Below, in pieces: positions 40,696 through 50,448 of a stretch of DNA of 58,902 bases; within the stretch, counting starts at the first letter, position 1, and every line of letters starts with the position of its first letter. Origin of the DNA: Taibaiella sp. (GTDB lineage Bacteria; Bacteroidota; Bacteroidia; Chitinophagales; Chitinophagaceae); assembly GCA_021740995.1 (NCBI GenBank), contig JAIOYR010000012.1:1-58902 (forward strand), in the 5' to 3' direction. The notes below the pieces were generated by a model. That model did no database searches. It had not been told where the DNA came from and was given only the letters and a program-made list of their open reading frames with translations. The position numbers were made by a program, and so were the translations under genes.

Positions 40696-41868
40696 CTAGG
40701 CTGGTTTTTGTGGCTTTTTCATTAGCATGTCTGTCCACTTGCCTGCCATAAAGGGGCGCTCTACAAAGTAAAAAAACACGGAAGATATAAGCAATATAGG
40801 TACCATCAGCAGCACCACCTGCAGCAGGAGATTAGGCAGGTAGTAATCGGTGAGTTTCCAGTGGATTGTAACCCTGCCTATTACCGAAATTATAGTATAG
40901 TGCAACAGGTATATAGAGTAGCACATGCCGCCTATCACCGGCATAAACCTGAAACTGAATATCCGTTTTACAATATCGTTTTTGAGCACTATATAGTAAA
41001 GCAGACCTATAAGAAACGGGAAAATAAGGCGGGCGGTTAACAGCATGCCGGCCGATGCGACCTCATATTGTTTTTCCTTTATAGGCAGGTAAACGACAGT
41101 CACCAGAGCTACGGCTGCAGCAATAGCCATAAATCGTTTATTAAAAAGCTGCTCAGCAGTGCCACTCACATAAAGGTCGGCAAGGAGGATGCCTATGAAA
41201 AAGTATTGTGCAAAGCCATAGAGCGAAAGCATATTGTGTGCCGGTGGAAAAGCTGCTTGTAGTAATACCATTGCTACAGTAGCCGCCACCAGCAGCCCCC
41301 TGCGGGCTGCAACGGGCAGCATAAGCACCCTAAATAATAAGGGTGCCAGAATATAAAATTGTATCTCAATCTCCAGCGACCAGGCTACTACAGTAAGCAG
41401 CGGCGTGTGATGGAAAATAATGTTGTGTGAATAAATCAGCGATGCCAGCCAGCTGGGCAGCAGTACCGATACAGGGTGAATGTGCATGAACAACTGCATC
41501 AGAAACAAGGCGGTCATGGCTATGAAGTAGGGCGGCTCCAGCCGGGTTACACGGCGCAGGTAGTACTTTTTAAGCTGCACTTTTTTCTCTTTGCGTATAT
41601 ACTCCTTTGCAAATGGGAGACACAGAATAAACCCACTCAGCACAAAAAACAATTCCACACCACGGTCGCCATTTTCCATCAGTCCTCTCAGCAGCGGATA
41701 GGACGAGGGGTTGTCGGCAAAAACTACGGGTGATTTCACCGTGAAGTAGCCATAAGTATGAAATAGTATAACAAGAATAATAGCCAGAAAGCGGATGCCA
41801 TCTATTTCGGGATAGTATAGTTGGTTGCTTGTTATCCTGCGAAGCTTGTTATAGAGGTTGCCGATCAT
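40696..41868 (-). CDS. Acyltransferase 3 family membrane protein
   Basis: From the ATG at 41868 the protein has 390 residues and about ten membrane segments. Family motifs include YYPEIDGIRFLAIILVILFH (start of the domain with the catalytic His region), ELFFVLSGFIL, RRVTRLEPPYF and the C-terminal FYFVERPFM. These enzymes O-acylate surface polysaccharides or lipids. Acceptor unknown. It converges with miaA. The longer frame to 41916 would need a TTG start. Confidence 0.93.
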   Translation of the reverse strand: MIGNLYNKLRRITSNQLYYPEIDGIRFLAIILVILFHTYGYFTVKSPVVFADNPSSYPLLRGLMENGDRGVELFFVLSGFILCLPFAKEYIRKEKKVQLKKYYLRRVTRLEPPYFIAMTALFLMQLFMHIHPVSVLLPSWLASLIYSHNIIFHHTPLLTVVAWSLEIEIQFYILAPLLFRVLMLPVAARRGLLVAATVAMVLLQAAFPPAHNMLSLYGFAQYFFIGILLADLYVSGTAEQLFNKRFMAIAAAVALVTVVYLPIKEKQYEVASAGMLLTARLIFPFLIGLLYYIVLKNDIVKRIFSFRFMPVIGGMCYSIYLLHYTIISVIGRVTIHWKLTDYYLPNLLLQVVLLMVPILLISSVFFYFVERPFMAGKWTDMLMKKPQKPA

Positions 41869-42213
41869 GCGTTTTAATCTGCCTTTTTCACTAAAAAGTA
41901 GCTGACAAAACAACAACTACAAAGCCTTGTAGCAATTTTCTGTTTCCGCCTAAAGGCAGACAAATGTAGAAAGTATCGTCAACAAAGTAAAACAGGCAGA
42001 AAAGAGCCGGAGAAGTTGGTAAATGGCATCTGAATGTCTTTCTTAAGATATTCTATTTCAACATCATGCAATTTTATTTTTGATAATGTCACGTATAGGT
42101 ACGCTGTAGCTCATTCTTTATTACGTCCCTGCAAACGTCGTTTCACCAAAATATATTAATTTGCTTACTTATTAATTGGAGATGCAGTGTGCATCTTCGG
42201 TAAAAGGATGAAT
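41869..42213. other. Intergenic leader before the M1 peptidase
   Basis: Within 345 bp I see a possible -7 element TATTTTTG at 42075-42082 without a clear -33 box. A small hairpin AGATGCA-GTG-TGCATCT lies just upstream of the start codon (about 42179-42195) and could influence translation. Confidence 0.4.
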
Positions 42214-44166
42214 ATGAAAAGTAAACGCTTACTTATCTCTGCGGCATTGCTGCTGCTGGCTGTTGTGGCTGAAGCACGGCATGGCAACTATTGTGCAGAC
42301 CGTAAAAATGGAAAAGGAAAAGAACAGGCTAAAACCACTATGGCAGATGCTGCTGAGGGCGATTATGATATTAAACACCTTCGGTTCAACCTGCATGTTA
42401 CCGATACATCCATCTACATTCACCCCAGCGATGTAACTACTACGGCTCAGGTAATAGCCACATCTATGAGTGAGTACGTGTTTGAGCTGGGCGCCAGCCT
42501 CACCGTAGATTCGGCAAAAATAAATGGTACACTCCTGCCGGTAACCGGCAGCGGGTCGGTGCGCAGAATAGCGCTGCCAACAGCACTCACAGCAGGTGCC
42601 GGCTTTACTGCTCAGATATTTTATCATGGCATGCCACCTACAGGTGGTGGATTCTTTAACGGCATTACCCATACTATATCTGCCGGTGGCACCCACATGG
42701 TATATACTGTCAGCGACCCGTGGGTAGCACTCAACTGGTGGCCCTGCAAACAATCTGTAAACGATCAGGCAGACTCTGTAGATATGTTTGTAACCGTACC
42801 CGATGGCGTGCGTGATGGTAGTTGTGGCAGGCTGGTAAACATAGATATTACTTCTACTCCCGGCTTCTGGACACATCATTGGAAGACCAACTACCCCATA
42901 GACTATTACCTGATTTCTATAGCAGTAGCCCGTTATTCAGAATACAAAGATTACCTGCACTTTACCGGCAGCCCCGACTCTATGCTTATTCAGAACTTCT
43001 TTATGGATACAGCCACCTTCAATCCTGCACACAAAGTAAAATTTGATAGTGTTGGGCAGATGATAGATTATTTCTCCACACTATTTGGCAGGTATCCCTT
43101 TTGGCAAGAGAAGTACGGCATGTGTTTTACTACACTCTCCGGTGGTATGGAACACCAAACGATGACCACAATAGGCGTAACAGATGTGGGCACTATAGCC
43201 CATGAGCTGATGCACCAGTGGTTTGGTGATCATGTCACCTACAAGACCTGGGGCGACATGTGGCTGAGCGAGGGCTTTGCTACATTTTCAGAGCATCTGT
43301 ATCTGGACCACTTCTGGGGCACAGCCGCGGGAAATGGACGGCGACAGGCGCACCTGAGTGCTGCGCTGGGCAAGCCCTGCGGCATGACATACATAAATGA
43401 CACAACTACAAGTGATAGCTTATTCACCGTAAATCAGTACCAGAAAGCCAGTATATTCATCAACACCCTGCGCTACATGGCACCCGAGGATAGCCTGTTC
43501 TTCAAGGTATTGCGTACATACCAGAGTACACACGCCTTTGGCAATGCAAGCACCGCCGACTTTAAGGCTATAGCCGAAGCAGTGTATGGTTTTGATCTCG
43601 ATACTTTCTTTAACCAGTGGGTATATGGCAGGGGCTTTCCTCAGTACAAAGTAACCTGGAATCAGGTGGGCAGCACCGTGTATGTGAAGCTCGCACAATC
43701 GCAGTCTTGCCCCACGTATACCAATCACTTCAGCACTCCGGTGCAGGTGCACCTGCGTGCAGGCTCACTAGATACTTTTATAAAAGTGTATAACAGTATA
43801 GACACTCAGGTATTCACTTTCGAGTGGGCACCAGCTATCACCAATGTGTACCTGAATACGCACAACTGGACATTGCTAAGGGTATTAGGGGGAATTACCA
43901 AGGACGTATCGCTGGTGGGTATAGGCAGCATAGAGCGCGGCAACATCCGTATACAACCTAACCCATCCAGTAATTACTGGGAGATAGACCAACTGCCCGA
44001 AGACACGGGTCTGGCATTGATGGATATGGCCGGTCGTGTGCTGTGGGAGGGCAAAAGCAGCACTAACAGCAAAACACGTATACCCGGCACCAACCTGCCC
44101 ACAGGCAACTACCTGCTGCGGCTGAGCGGAGCAACAACAGAGCATGTGAAGCTGGTGCATTGGTGA
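42214..44166 (+). CDS. Secreted M1-family zinc aminopeptidase with T9SS sorting domain
   Basis: The start at 42214 has AAAGG about 6 bp upstream; an ATG at 42208 is possible. The 650-residue protein has a signal peptide, a beta-rich N-domain, and the GGMEHQTMT motif in place of GxMEN. The zinc site HELMHQW is followed by WLSEGFATFSEH, supplying the third ligand Glu. The C-terminal 75 residues (IQPNPSSNYWEIDQ, ALMDMAGRVLWEG, LPTGNYLLRL) are a T9SS sorting domain. It trims N-terminal residues from peptides outside the cell. Confidence 0.95.
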   Translation: MKSKRLLISAALLLLAVVAEARHGNYCADRKNGKGKEQAKTTMADAAEGDYDIKHLRFNLHVTDTSIYIHPSDVTTTAQVIATSMSEYVFELGASLTVDSAKINGTLLPVTGSGSVRRIALPTALTAGAGFTAQIFYHGMPPTGGGFFNGITHTISAGGTHMVYTVSDPWVALNWWPCKQSVNDQADSVDMFVTVPDGVRDGSCGRLVNIDITSTPGFWTHHWKTNYPIDYYLISIAVARYSEYKDYLHFTGSPDSMLIQNFFMDTATFNPAHKVKFDSVGQMIDYFSTLFGRYPFWQEKYGMCFTTLSGGMEHQTMTTIGVTDVGTIAHELMHQWFGDHVTYKTWGDMWLSEGFATFSEHLYLDHFWGTAAGNGRRQAHLSAALGKPCGMTYINDTTTSDSLFTVNQYQKASIFINTLRYMAPEDSLFFKVLRTYQSTHAFGNASTADFKAIAEAVYGFDLDTFFNQWVYGRGFPQYKVTWNQVGSTVYVKLAQSQSCPTYTNHFSTPVQVHLRAGSLDTFIKVYNSIDTQVFTFEWAPAITNVYLNTHNWTLLRVLGGITKDVSLVGIGSIERGNIRIQPNPSSNYWEIDQLPEDTGLALMDMAGRVLWEGKSSTNSKTRIPGTNLPTGNYLLRLSGATTEHVKLVHW

Positions 44167-44204
44167 TCGTTTATAATGTAAAATGAAATTTTAAGGGAGG
44201 GAAA

Positions 44205-44231
44205 TTGCTTTTCTGATTTTCCTTATTTTTG
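44205..44231 (+). promoter_or_regulatory. Promoter of the RelE-type TA module
   Basis: TATTTTTG at 44224-44231 matches TAnnTTTG, with TTG at 44205-44207 upstream (16-bp spacer). It precedes the antitoxin ATG by 22 bp. Confidence 0.6.
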
Positions 44232-44253
44232 AAGTTGAAATAGCAAGAGTACC

Positions 44254-44475
44254 ATGAAAAACATTCATTTATCTGTACCTGAAAAGCACTATTCCTTTAT
44301 CATGAAACTGATAAAGAGCTTTGACTATGTAAAGATTGAAGACACAGTTGTTACACCCCCCCCAACTAAAAAAGAGTTTTTAGATGGGATGCGTAATGCC
44401 ATAGAAGATGTAAAACAAATAAAGGCAGGAAAAAAGAAAGGGAAACCATTTCAACAATTGCTGGATGAGCTTTGA
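44254..44475 (+). CDS. Putative antitoxin of a RelE-type module
   Basis: The 73-residue protein begins MKNIHLSVPEKHYSFIMKLIKS and ends with a helix EFLDGMRNAIEDVKQIKAGKKKGKP, a common pattern for small antitoxins in Bacteroidota. It overlaps the toxin start by 11 bp. A run of four prolines (near residue 37) separates the two halves. Assigned by context. Confidence 0.75.
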   Translation: MKNIHLSVPEKHYSFIMKLIKSFDYVKIEDTVVTPPPTKKEFLDGMRNAIEDVKQIKAGKKKGKPFQQLLDEL

Positions 44476-44797
44476 TATAATTGCAATTGATTTTTTTGAC
44501 AAACAGGCAAAAAGGTTAGTCAAAAAATATCCTTCCCTCCAAAACGAATTGAAACAATTACAAAAGCAATTGTCGGAGTTGCCCCAAACCGGAGTGCCAA
44601 TAGGATATAATTGTTACAAAATCCGCTTGCGTATTGCGTCTAAAAACAAAGGCAAATCAGGTGGGGCAAGGATAATCACAAAAGTATATGTTTCTGGAGA
44701 AACAGTTTTTCTATTATCAATTTACGATAAAGCAGAACAACAGAATATTTTAACAAGTGAACTTAAAGAATTGCTGAAACTACTTCCCAAAGATTAA
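44465..44797 (+). CDS. RelE/HigB-like toxin
   Basis: The 110-residue protein begins FDIIAIDFFDKQAKRLVKKYPSLQNEL and contains YKIRLRIASKNKGKSGGARIITKVYV followed by VFLLSIYDKAEQ and NILTSELKELLK. This matches the RelE-fold toxins that cleave mRNA on ribosomes (HigB/RelE-like). The antitoxin overlaps upstream. Specificity untested. Confidence 0.85.
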   Translation: MSFDIIAIDFFDKQAKRLVKKYPSLQNELKQLQKQLSELPQTGVPIGYNCYKIRLRIASKNKGKSGGARIITKVYVSGETVFLLSIYDKAEQQNILTSELKELLKLLPKD

Positions 44798-44802
44798 TAC
44801 TT

Positions 44803-45255
44803 TCATGAACTTGATTCACCTGCACTCATAATTGCCGGTACAGCCACTTTCAGCGCCATCTTCAGCATCTCCTTGTGGTCGAAGGCGAGTTCGATAATGT
44901 CTTTTACATATACCCAATGCGCCTCGGCTGCATCGTCGTTGCCTTGCACCGCATGGGCAGCAGCATCGGCAAAGGCATAGTAGGTTACTGTAACTGTGCG
45001 CCCCCGAGTGTCTCGCCCTGGTTTGCCAAACGTGTGCAATTGTGTCATAGATGGTATTTTCAGCCCTGTTTCTTCTTCTAGCTCTCTTATAGCGGCAGCT
45101 TCCAGCTCCTCGTCGTCTTCCACAAAGCCACCGGGTAAGGCCCACATGCCTTTATATGGCTCATTGCCACGTTTTATAAGCAGTAGTTGCAGACTATCTC
45201 CGGTGCCCGAGAAAACCATAGCGTCGGCAGCTAATTTTATATTCTGAATAAGCAT
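44803..45255 (-). CDS. Nudix hydrolase
   Basis: The 150-residue protein has the Nudix box GGFVEDDEELEAAAIRELEEETGL (G-x5-E-x7-REUxEExGU fits), preceded by LLLIKRGNEPYKGMWALPGG. ADP-ribose or modified nucleotide pyrophosphatase activity is typical for this ALPGG-type group, some of which (NrtR) also have a DNA-binding domain; none is seen here. It converges with the TA module. Confidence 0.93.
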   Translation of the reverse strand: MLIQNIKLAADAMVFSGTGDSLQLLLIKRGNEPYKGMWALPGGFVEDDEELEAAAIRELEEETGLKIPSMTQLHTFGKPGRDTRGRTVTVTYYAFADAAAHAVQGNDDAAEAHWVYVKDIIELAFDHKEMLKMALKVAVPAIMSAGESSS

Positions 45256-45393
45256 ATCATAATATTATTGAAAAGGAGAAGCAGGAAACAAAAAAGGAAA
45301 ATTATACAAACCTTGTTAAATATAGCCCTAAACCTTTTGGATATTACCTCGAATGGTATTTATCTGTAACTTCGTGTGAGTAAAACCGCTATT

Positions 45394-46002
45394 ATGAAAA
45401 AAGTCGTTTTCATTTTTTTACTGCTTGCAAGCCTTGGCGTTAACGCTCAGGAGGTATATAATAGTTCGGGTAAAGCGAACTATAAAAACAAAAAATCCAG
45501 TTCGGGCTACGATGCAGACAAGCTGATAGTAGGTGGCGGTGTCATATTGGGGTTTGGTACGGGTTATGCCAATCTGGGTGCATCTCCTATAGTTGGATAC
45601 CGGTTTGCCAAGCGCTTTTCGGCAGGTGTAGGCGTAGGCTATCAGTACAATAAATATCCTTTTTACATAGACCCATTCGAAAATGTGCATTATGCCTATA
45701 TGAATATTGTATACCCAAACTTGTGGGCAAGGTATTTTGTTTATCGCAATATCTTTATCAATGCAACGTATGAGTACGATTTTATCAGCTTAAAACGTCC
45801 GCTCGACAACTACGGCAACCTAAACCAGACCAAACTGAACGTAACCAACCAATGCCTGCTGGCAGGTGTGGGGCTGCGGCAGCCGCTGGGCGGCAGGGTG
45901 TCGTTTTATGGCGAGTTGTTTTACGATGTATTGCAGGGCAAATATAGCCCATACCCAAAGAACTCGCCAAGTCTCAGATTTGGTATTGCAGCTGGTTTCT
46001 AA
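45394..46002 (+). CDS. Outer-membrane beta-barrel-like protein
   Basis: The ATG at 45394 gives 202 residues with a signal peptide (KKVVFIFLLLASLGVNAQ). The rest alternates glycine- and aromatic-rich strands (GGGVILGFGTGYANLG, FSAGVGVGYQYNKYPFY) and ends SLRFGIAAGF with a terminal Phe. It is likely an eight-stranded porin-like barrel of unknown role. The upstream GTG frame adds six residues and is less likely. Confidence 0.8.
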   Translation: MKKVVFIFLLLASLGVNAQEVYNSSGKANYKNKKSSSGYDADKLIVGGGVILGFGTGYANLGASPIVGYRFAKRFSAGVGVGYQYNKYPFYIDPFENVHYAYMNIVYPNLWARYFVYRNIFINATYEYDFISLKRPLDNYGNLNQTKLNVTNQCLLAGVGLRQPLGGRVSFYGELFYDVLQGKYSPYPKNSPSLRFGIAAGF

Positions 46003-46070
46003 AAAAGTTCCTAAAATAGATATAATTTCAGGCGTTGCTATTATTGGCAAGGCCTGATTTTTTTTTGCGC

Positions 46071-47612
46071 ATGAACTCAGTTATCCTTCTGTTTATCATA
46101 CTTGTTTATTTCGCGGTATTGCTGGGCATTGCCTTTTATACTTCCCGAAATTCTGACAATGAATCTTTCTTTATAGGCAACCGCAGCAGCAAGTGGTGGC
46201 TGGTAGCTTTTGGTATGATAGGTACATCTCTGTCGGGTATGACCTTTATATCAGTACCCGGTACGGTAGGCAAGGCGGGGTTCAATTATTTTCAGGTGGT
46301 TATAGGCTATTGGTTAGGGTATTTTGCGGTGGCCTATATTTTGTTACCCCTTTACTACAAGCTCAATCTTACTTCTATTTATACCTATCTCGAAAAGAGG
46401 CTGGGTACCAATGCCTACAAAACGGGCTCTTTGTTTTTTATACTGTCGCGCACGCTGGGTGCTACGCTGCGGCTATATCTGGTGATAAAGGTACTGGAGA
46501 AATTTGTGCTGGAGGATATGGGTATTCCGTTTGAACTAACTGCCATCATTATACTTGGCCTTATACTGCTATACACTTTTCGCGGTGGGGTAAAGACAAT
46601 AGTGTGGACGGATACCCTGCAAACCACGTTTATGCTGCTGGCACTGGTGATATGTGTAGGTTACATCATGCACACACTGCACCTGAGCCCCGGCGAAACA
46701 TGGGCAGCTATGCAGCAAAGAGGATATACCACATTGCTGCAAACCGACTTTAAAAGCCCCGGGTTCTTCCTGAAGCAGATATTGGGCGGCGCATTTATTA
46801 CCATAGCCATGACCGGTCTGGATCAGGAGATGATGCAGAAAAACATCAGCGTGAGCAACCTGAAAGACTCACAGAAAAACATGGTGGTATTCTGTTTTGT
46901 GCTGCTGGTAGCCAATTTCATTTTTCTGTTGCTGGGCGGGCTGCTCTATTTATATGCTGGTGCCAACGGAATAGCTACCGCCGGCGACGATTTGTTTCCG
47001 GCTATTGCCATCAACAGTGGCTTGCCATTCTTTATCACCGTATGTTTTCTCATAGGGCTTATCTCTGCTGTATTCCCCAGTGCCGATGGTGCATTGACGG
47101 CGCTAACATCTTCCTTCTGCATTGATATACTGGGCATAAAAAGAAACAAGCACACCACCGAGGCGCAGCAAAAAAGAACACGGTTGATAGTACACAATGC
47201 CTTTGCAATAGTGTTTTTGGGCTGTATATTCTTTTTCAGAACTATAGACAATGGCTCTCTTATAGATATACTGCTGAAGATGGCAGGGTTCACCTATGGT
47301 CCCCTACTGGGTTTGTTTGCGTTTGGAATACTAACTACCCGCAACACCCGTCCCGGCCTCCCTATCTGGATATGCCTTGCCTCGCTGGTGGCTACTTTCG
47401 GGATAGACCTGATAAACAATGCAAGCTGGTATATAGATAAGATGCACTTTGGTAAAAGCACAGCATCCTCGCTCACATCCTTATCTGACAGTGTTTTTCA
47501 CGGATATAAGATAGGGGTAGAGCTACTAATCATTAACGCTTTATTTACCTTTTTACTGCTATTTTTATTCGCTGAAAAAAAGCAAACAACCATCATAAAC
47601 CAGACAATATGA
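46071..47612 (+). CDS. Sodium:solute symporter (SSS family)
   Basis: The ATG at 46071 gives 513 residues and about 13 membrane segments. Family signs are FFIGNRSSKWWLVAFGMIGTSLSGMTFISVPG near the N-terminus, FRGGVKTIVWTDTLQ in the middle, and the Na2-site stretch SAVFPSADGALTALTSSF. It imports an unidentified substrate with Na+. Its last four bases overlap the LOG gene. Confidence 0.93.
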   Translation: MNSVILLFIILVYFAVLLGIAFYTSRNSDNESFFIGNRSSKWWLVAFGMIGTSLSGMTFISVPGTVGKAGFNYFQVVIGYWLGYFAVAYILLPLYYKLNLTSIYTYLEKRLGTNAYKTGSLFFILSRTLGATLRLYLVIKVLEKFVLEDMGIPFELTAIIILGLILLYTFRGGVKTIVWTDTLQTTFMLLALVICVGYIMHTLHLSPGETWAAMQQRGYTTLLQTDFKSPGFFLKQILGGAFITIAMTGLDQEMMQKNISVSNLKDSQKNMVVFCFVLLVANFIFLLLGGLLYLYAGANGIATAGDDLFPAIAINSGLPFFITVCFLIGLISAVFPSADGALTALTSSFCIDILGIKRNKHTTEAQQKRTRLIVHNAFAIVFLGCIFFFRTIDNGSLIDILLKMAGFTYGPLLGLFAFGILTTRNTRPGLPIWICLASLVATFGIDLINNASWYIDKMHFGKSTASSLTSLSDSVFHGYKIGVELLIINALFTFLLLFLFAEKKQTTIINQTI

Positions 47613-48307
47613 AAGACCAATTCAGCAGTATGAAGATGCGCGACTGGACAGAAACCAAGGCGCACTCCAGCTGGCAGATATTTAAGATAATGGCAGAGTT
47701 CGTGCAGGGTTTTGAAACGTTGGCCCGTATTGGTCCATGCGTTTCCATATTCGGGTCTGCCCGCACCAAGCCGGGACATAAGTACTACGAACTTGCTGTA
47801 GAAATAGCCAGACGCTTATCGGAAGAAGGATTTGGGATAATAACCGGAGGAGGTCCCGGAATCATGGAAGCGGCAAACAAAGGAGCACACACGGCTTCCG
47901 GCAGGTCGGTAGGGCTCAATATACAGCTGCCTTTTGAGCAGACCAGCAATCAATATATTAACAAGGATACATCGATTGATTTTGATTATTTCTTTGTACG
48001 TAAGGTAATGTTCACTAAATACTCACAGGGTTTCATAATGATGCCCGGCGGGTGGGGTACAATGGATGAATTTTTTGAAGTAGCAACCCTTATACAGACC
48101 CGTAAATTCATTCAGACACCTATGGTATGTGTGGGTAGTGAGTACTGGACGGGCTTGTTCGACTGGATGCGGGTGGCTATGCAGGAGACCGAGCAAAACA
48201 TAAGCCCGGGCGACCTGGAGCTAATAAAGATATTTGATACTGCCGATGAAGTAGTGGCTTACATCAGCGAGTTTTATACACACAACAAACTGCAGCCTAA
48301 CTTCTAA
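47609..48307 (+). CDS. LOG family protein (TIGR00730-like nucleotide phosphoribohydrolase)
   Basis: The 232-residue protein carries a Rossmann-like fold with IFGSART, GGGPGIMEAANKGA and the diagnostic PGGWGTMDE motif. LOG proteins hydrolyse nucleoside 5'-monophosphates, including cytokinin-type ones, to base and ribose phosphate. It starts within the stop of the symporter gene and is followed 4 bp later by a methyltransferase gene, so the three are in one operon. Confidence 0.95.
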   Translation: MKDQFSSMKMRDWTETKAHSSWQIFKIMAEFVQGFETLARIGPCVSIFGSARTKPGHKYYELAVEIARRLSEEGFGIITGGGPGIMEAANKGAHTASGRSVGLNIQLPFEQTSNQYINKDTSIDFDYFFVRKVMFTKYSQGFIMMPGGWGTMDEFFEVATLIQTRKFIQTPMVCVGSEYWTGLFDWMRVAMQETEQNISPGDLELIKIFDTADEVVAYISEFYTHNKLQPNF

Positions 48308-48311
48308 CAAA

Positions 48312-48965
48312 ATGACCACATCCCTGCTCTCTGAGCAAATAGAAAGATATACCGAAGCATACACGTCGCCGGAGCAGCCTGTGCTGACGTCCCTGAACAG
48401 GGAGACCAACCTGAAGCGCGGCGATGCGGTGATGTTATCGGGTCACCTGCAGGGTTCTGTGCTACAGATGCTCAGCCACATGATACGGCCACACCGCATA
48501 CTGGAGATAGGCACATACACGGGCTACTCTGCTATATGCCTGGCTCAGGGACTATCTGCCGGCGGGCAACTGCACACAATAGAAATTGATGAAGAGCTGT
48601 ATGACATAGCTGCAAAGCATATTACCACAGCAGGATTGTCAAGGCACATAACGCAGTACACAGGCATGGCCTCCGAGATAATTCCTGATATGCAGGAGCA
48701 GTTCGATCTGGTGTTTATAGATGCGGATAAGAGCAATTATGAGCTGTACTACGACCTTGTTTTCAGCAAAGTGCCGGTTGGTGGCTTTATTATAGCCGAT
48801 AATGTACTGTATGATGGTGAGGTGATACTACCTGAAGCACAACAAACCAAGAACGCCCGTGCCATCTGCAGCTTCAACAACAAAGTAAAAGCCGATAACC
48901 GGGTGCAGCATTTGTTGTTACCCGTAAGAGATGGATTGATGATAGTAAGGAAGGTGGGGGCCTAA
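48312..48965 (+). CDS. O-methyltransferase (class I SAM, family 3)
   Basis: The 217-residue protein has the SAM motif ILEIGTYTGYSAICLAQGL, the acidic TIEIDEELYDIA, FDLVFIDADKSNYELYYDL (metal site D residues) and GGFIIADNVLYDG. This matches the catechol/caffeoyl-CoA O-methyltransferase type that needs a divalent metal. Substrate unknown. Confidence 0.94.
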   Translation: MTTSLLSEQIERYTEAYTSPEQPVLTSLNRETNLKRGDAVMLSGHLQGSVLQMLSHMIRPHRILEIGTYTGYSAICLAQGLSAGGQLHTIEIDEELYDIAAKHITTAGLSRHITQYTGMASEIIPDMQEQFDLVFIDADKSNYELYYDLVFSKVPVGGFIIADNVLYDGEVILPEAQQTKNARAICSFNNKVKADNRVQHLLLPVRDGLMIVRKVGA

Positions 48966-49004
48966 ATTAATTTCTAATTGATGTACCTTTGTATAAAAAC
49001 GTTT

Positions 49005-49274
49005 ATGCCTGTAATCTCACTTTTTCAGGGACTGATAGTTTATATGTTCTATATTGATAACAAGCAACACAAATTGCCCCACATTCACGTTAAATACAGC
49101 GATAGTTCTGCTGTTTATAGCATTCCAGAGGGAGTTCTTCTTGAAGGATCTTTGCCTATCCCAAAGGAAAAACTTATATTAGCGTGGATAGAACTTCGAA
49201 GAGAAGATCTCATGGCAGATTGGCATCTAGCAGTAGCTGGGCAAACAGTATTTAAAATTGAACCTTTAAAATAA
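49005..49274 (+). CDS. DUF4160 protein
   Basis: The ATG at 49005 gives 89 residues. It has the DUF4160 pattern: an N-terminal strand, MFYIDNKQHKLPHIHVKYSD (the H-x-P-H-I-H-V signature) and ILAWIELRREDLMADW. It is paired with a DUF2442 gene 5 bp downstream. Such pairs are frequently listed as toxin-antitoxin-like but their action is not established. Confidence 0.88.
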   Translation: MPVISLFQGLIVYMFYIDNKQHKLPHIHVKYSDSSAVYSIPEGVLLEGSLPIPKEKLILAWIELRREDLMADWHLAVAGQTVFKIEPLK

Positions 49275-49279
49275 CAAGA

Positions 49280-49522
49280 ATGAACCCCCGGGTAGTTTCT
49301 GTAAAAGTTTTAGCTGATTATGTTTTGGACCTCACATTTGAAAATGGTGAAAAGGGACATTTCTCTATGAAGCCGTACCTTGATTTTCCTGTTTATAATG
49401 CGCTAAAAGATTATGCCCTTTTCGAAAAAGCAAGGGTAACTTTTGGTTTCATTTCGTGGAGCGATGATATAGATATGTCGCCCGATAATCTGTACCTTGA
49501 AACTAAAATGCTCGCGGTGTAA
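49280..49522 (+). CDS. DUF2442 protein
   Basis: The 80-residue protein has the DUF2442 pattern RVVSVKVLADYVLDLTFENGE, then FSMKPYLDFPVYNALKDYALF and FISWSDDIDMSPDNLYLET. It follows the DUF4160 gene by 5 bp. The two are probably co-expressed and may form a complex. Confidence 0.88.
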   Translation: MNPRVVSVKVLADYVLDLTFENGEKGHFSMKPYLDFPVYNALKDYALFEKARVTFGFISWSDDIDMSPDNLYLETKMLAV

Positions 49523-49620
49523 ATAATGAGATTTACCACTGTGCACACAACGACCTCTTGCAATTGGTTCTGTCGGAATTTATGGTCTCAAGTCCTCATT
49601 TGTGTGGTAATATCAATTAT

Positions 49621-50298
49621 CTATTGCCCGGATTTTTCTTTGTCATCTTCCGGGAACCATTTATCTGCCCAACGCAAATAAAGCAAAAATAAGCCTATCA
49701 TAAAAATAAGAAACAGTATCAAAAAAATGAGCGTTGTTTTTCTCTTGCTAACGTTATGCCGGGCAAGAAAATAAGTCATAACCCCTAACATCAAAAAGAA
49801 TATACCAACTGCTATATTCACTGCCCTATTGATTTTTTTCGCGCGCGGTTTCACCTTTTCTTCCAGGCCAATTTCATCACGAACAGGTATCCCTTTTTCC
49901 TGTAGGGCGTATTTAAGCAACAACCCTTTTTCGTAGCTAAGGCTACTGGCCTGATGCGTCTTTTTCTTTGTTGTTTTCAAAACAATAGTCATACAAATAT
50001 CTCCTCTGGGGTCGTCCAGCACTACTTCCTGAATATCTTCGAAGTAGTACTTTCTGCTTTTCCATAGTATGTTGTGATTTCTCACTTCTATGTAATAGGT
50101 GGACAAGCTGAAATAATTTAGTGCCAGTGAGCCTAGCAGGAAGAAACCTAAACAAAACAAAAATGCAACCAACATAATAAGGCTAAATCCATAAATATAG
50201 CAGAACACTAACGGCATAATCATAAACACCCATGCGGCAATTCCGTGGGAAGTCGTAATCTGGTTGCCTTTAAAATATATGGTATGTTGATCTTGCAT
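49621..50298 (-). CDS. Membrane protein of unknown function
   Basis: The ATG at 50298 gives 225 residues. Two hydrophobic hairpins (about 25-65 and 165-215) flank a cytoplasmic beta-rich part with YYFEDIQEVVLDDPRGDICMTI, reminiscent of a bacterial PH-like domain. It ends in an acidic-basic tail (PEDDKEKSGQ). No function recognised. Confidence 0.75.
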   Translation of the reverse strand: MQDQHTIYFKGNQITTSHGIAAWVFMIMPLVFCYIYGFSLIMLVAFLFCLGFFLLGSLALNYFSLSTYYIEVRNHNILWKSRKYYFEDIQEVVLDDPRGDICMTIVLKTTKKKTHQASSLSYEKGLLLKYALQEKGIPVRDEIGLEEKVKPRAKKINRAVNIAVGIFFLMLGVMTYFLARHNVSKRKTTLIFLILFLIFMIGLFLLYLRWADKWFPEDDKEKSGQ

Positions 50299-50448
50299 TT
50301 GGGATCCACAAAAACAGACGAAGGCTGCAGGATAATATTTGTATCTCCGGATTGTATGCAATCTTCAGACTATGTCGTAAGGCAGATAAAATATCTTATA
50401 TGCCGTTCGCAGGTAGTCATTTAGTTGATAAATGATGTGCAAATCAGT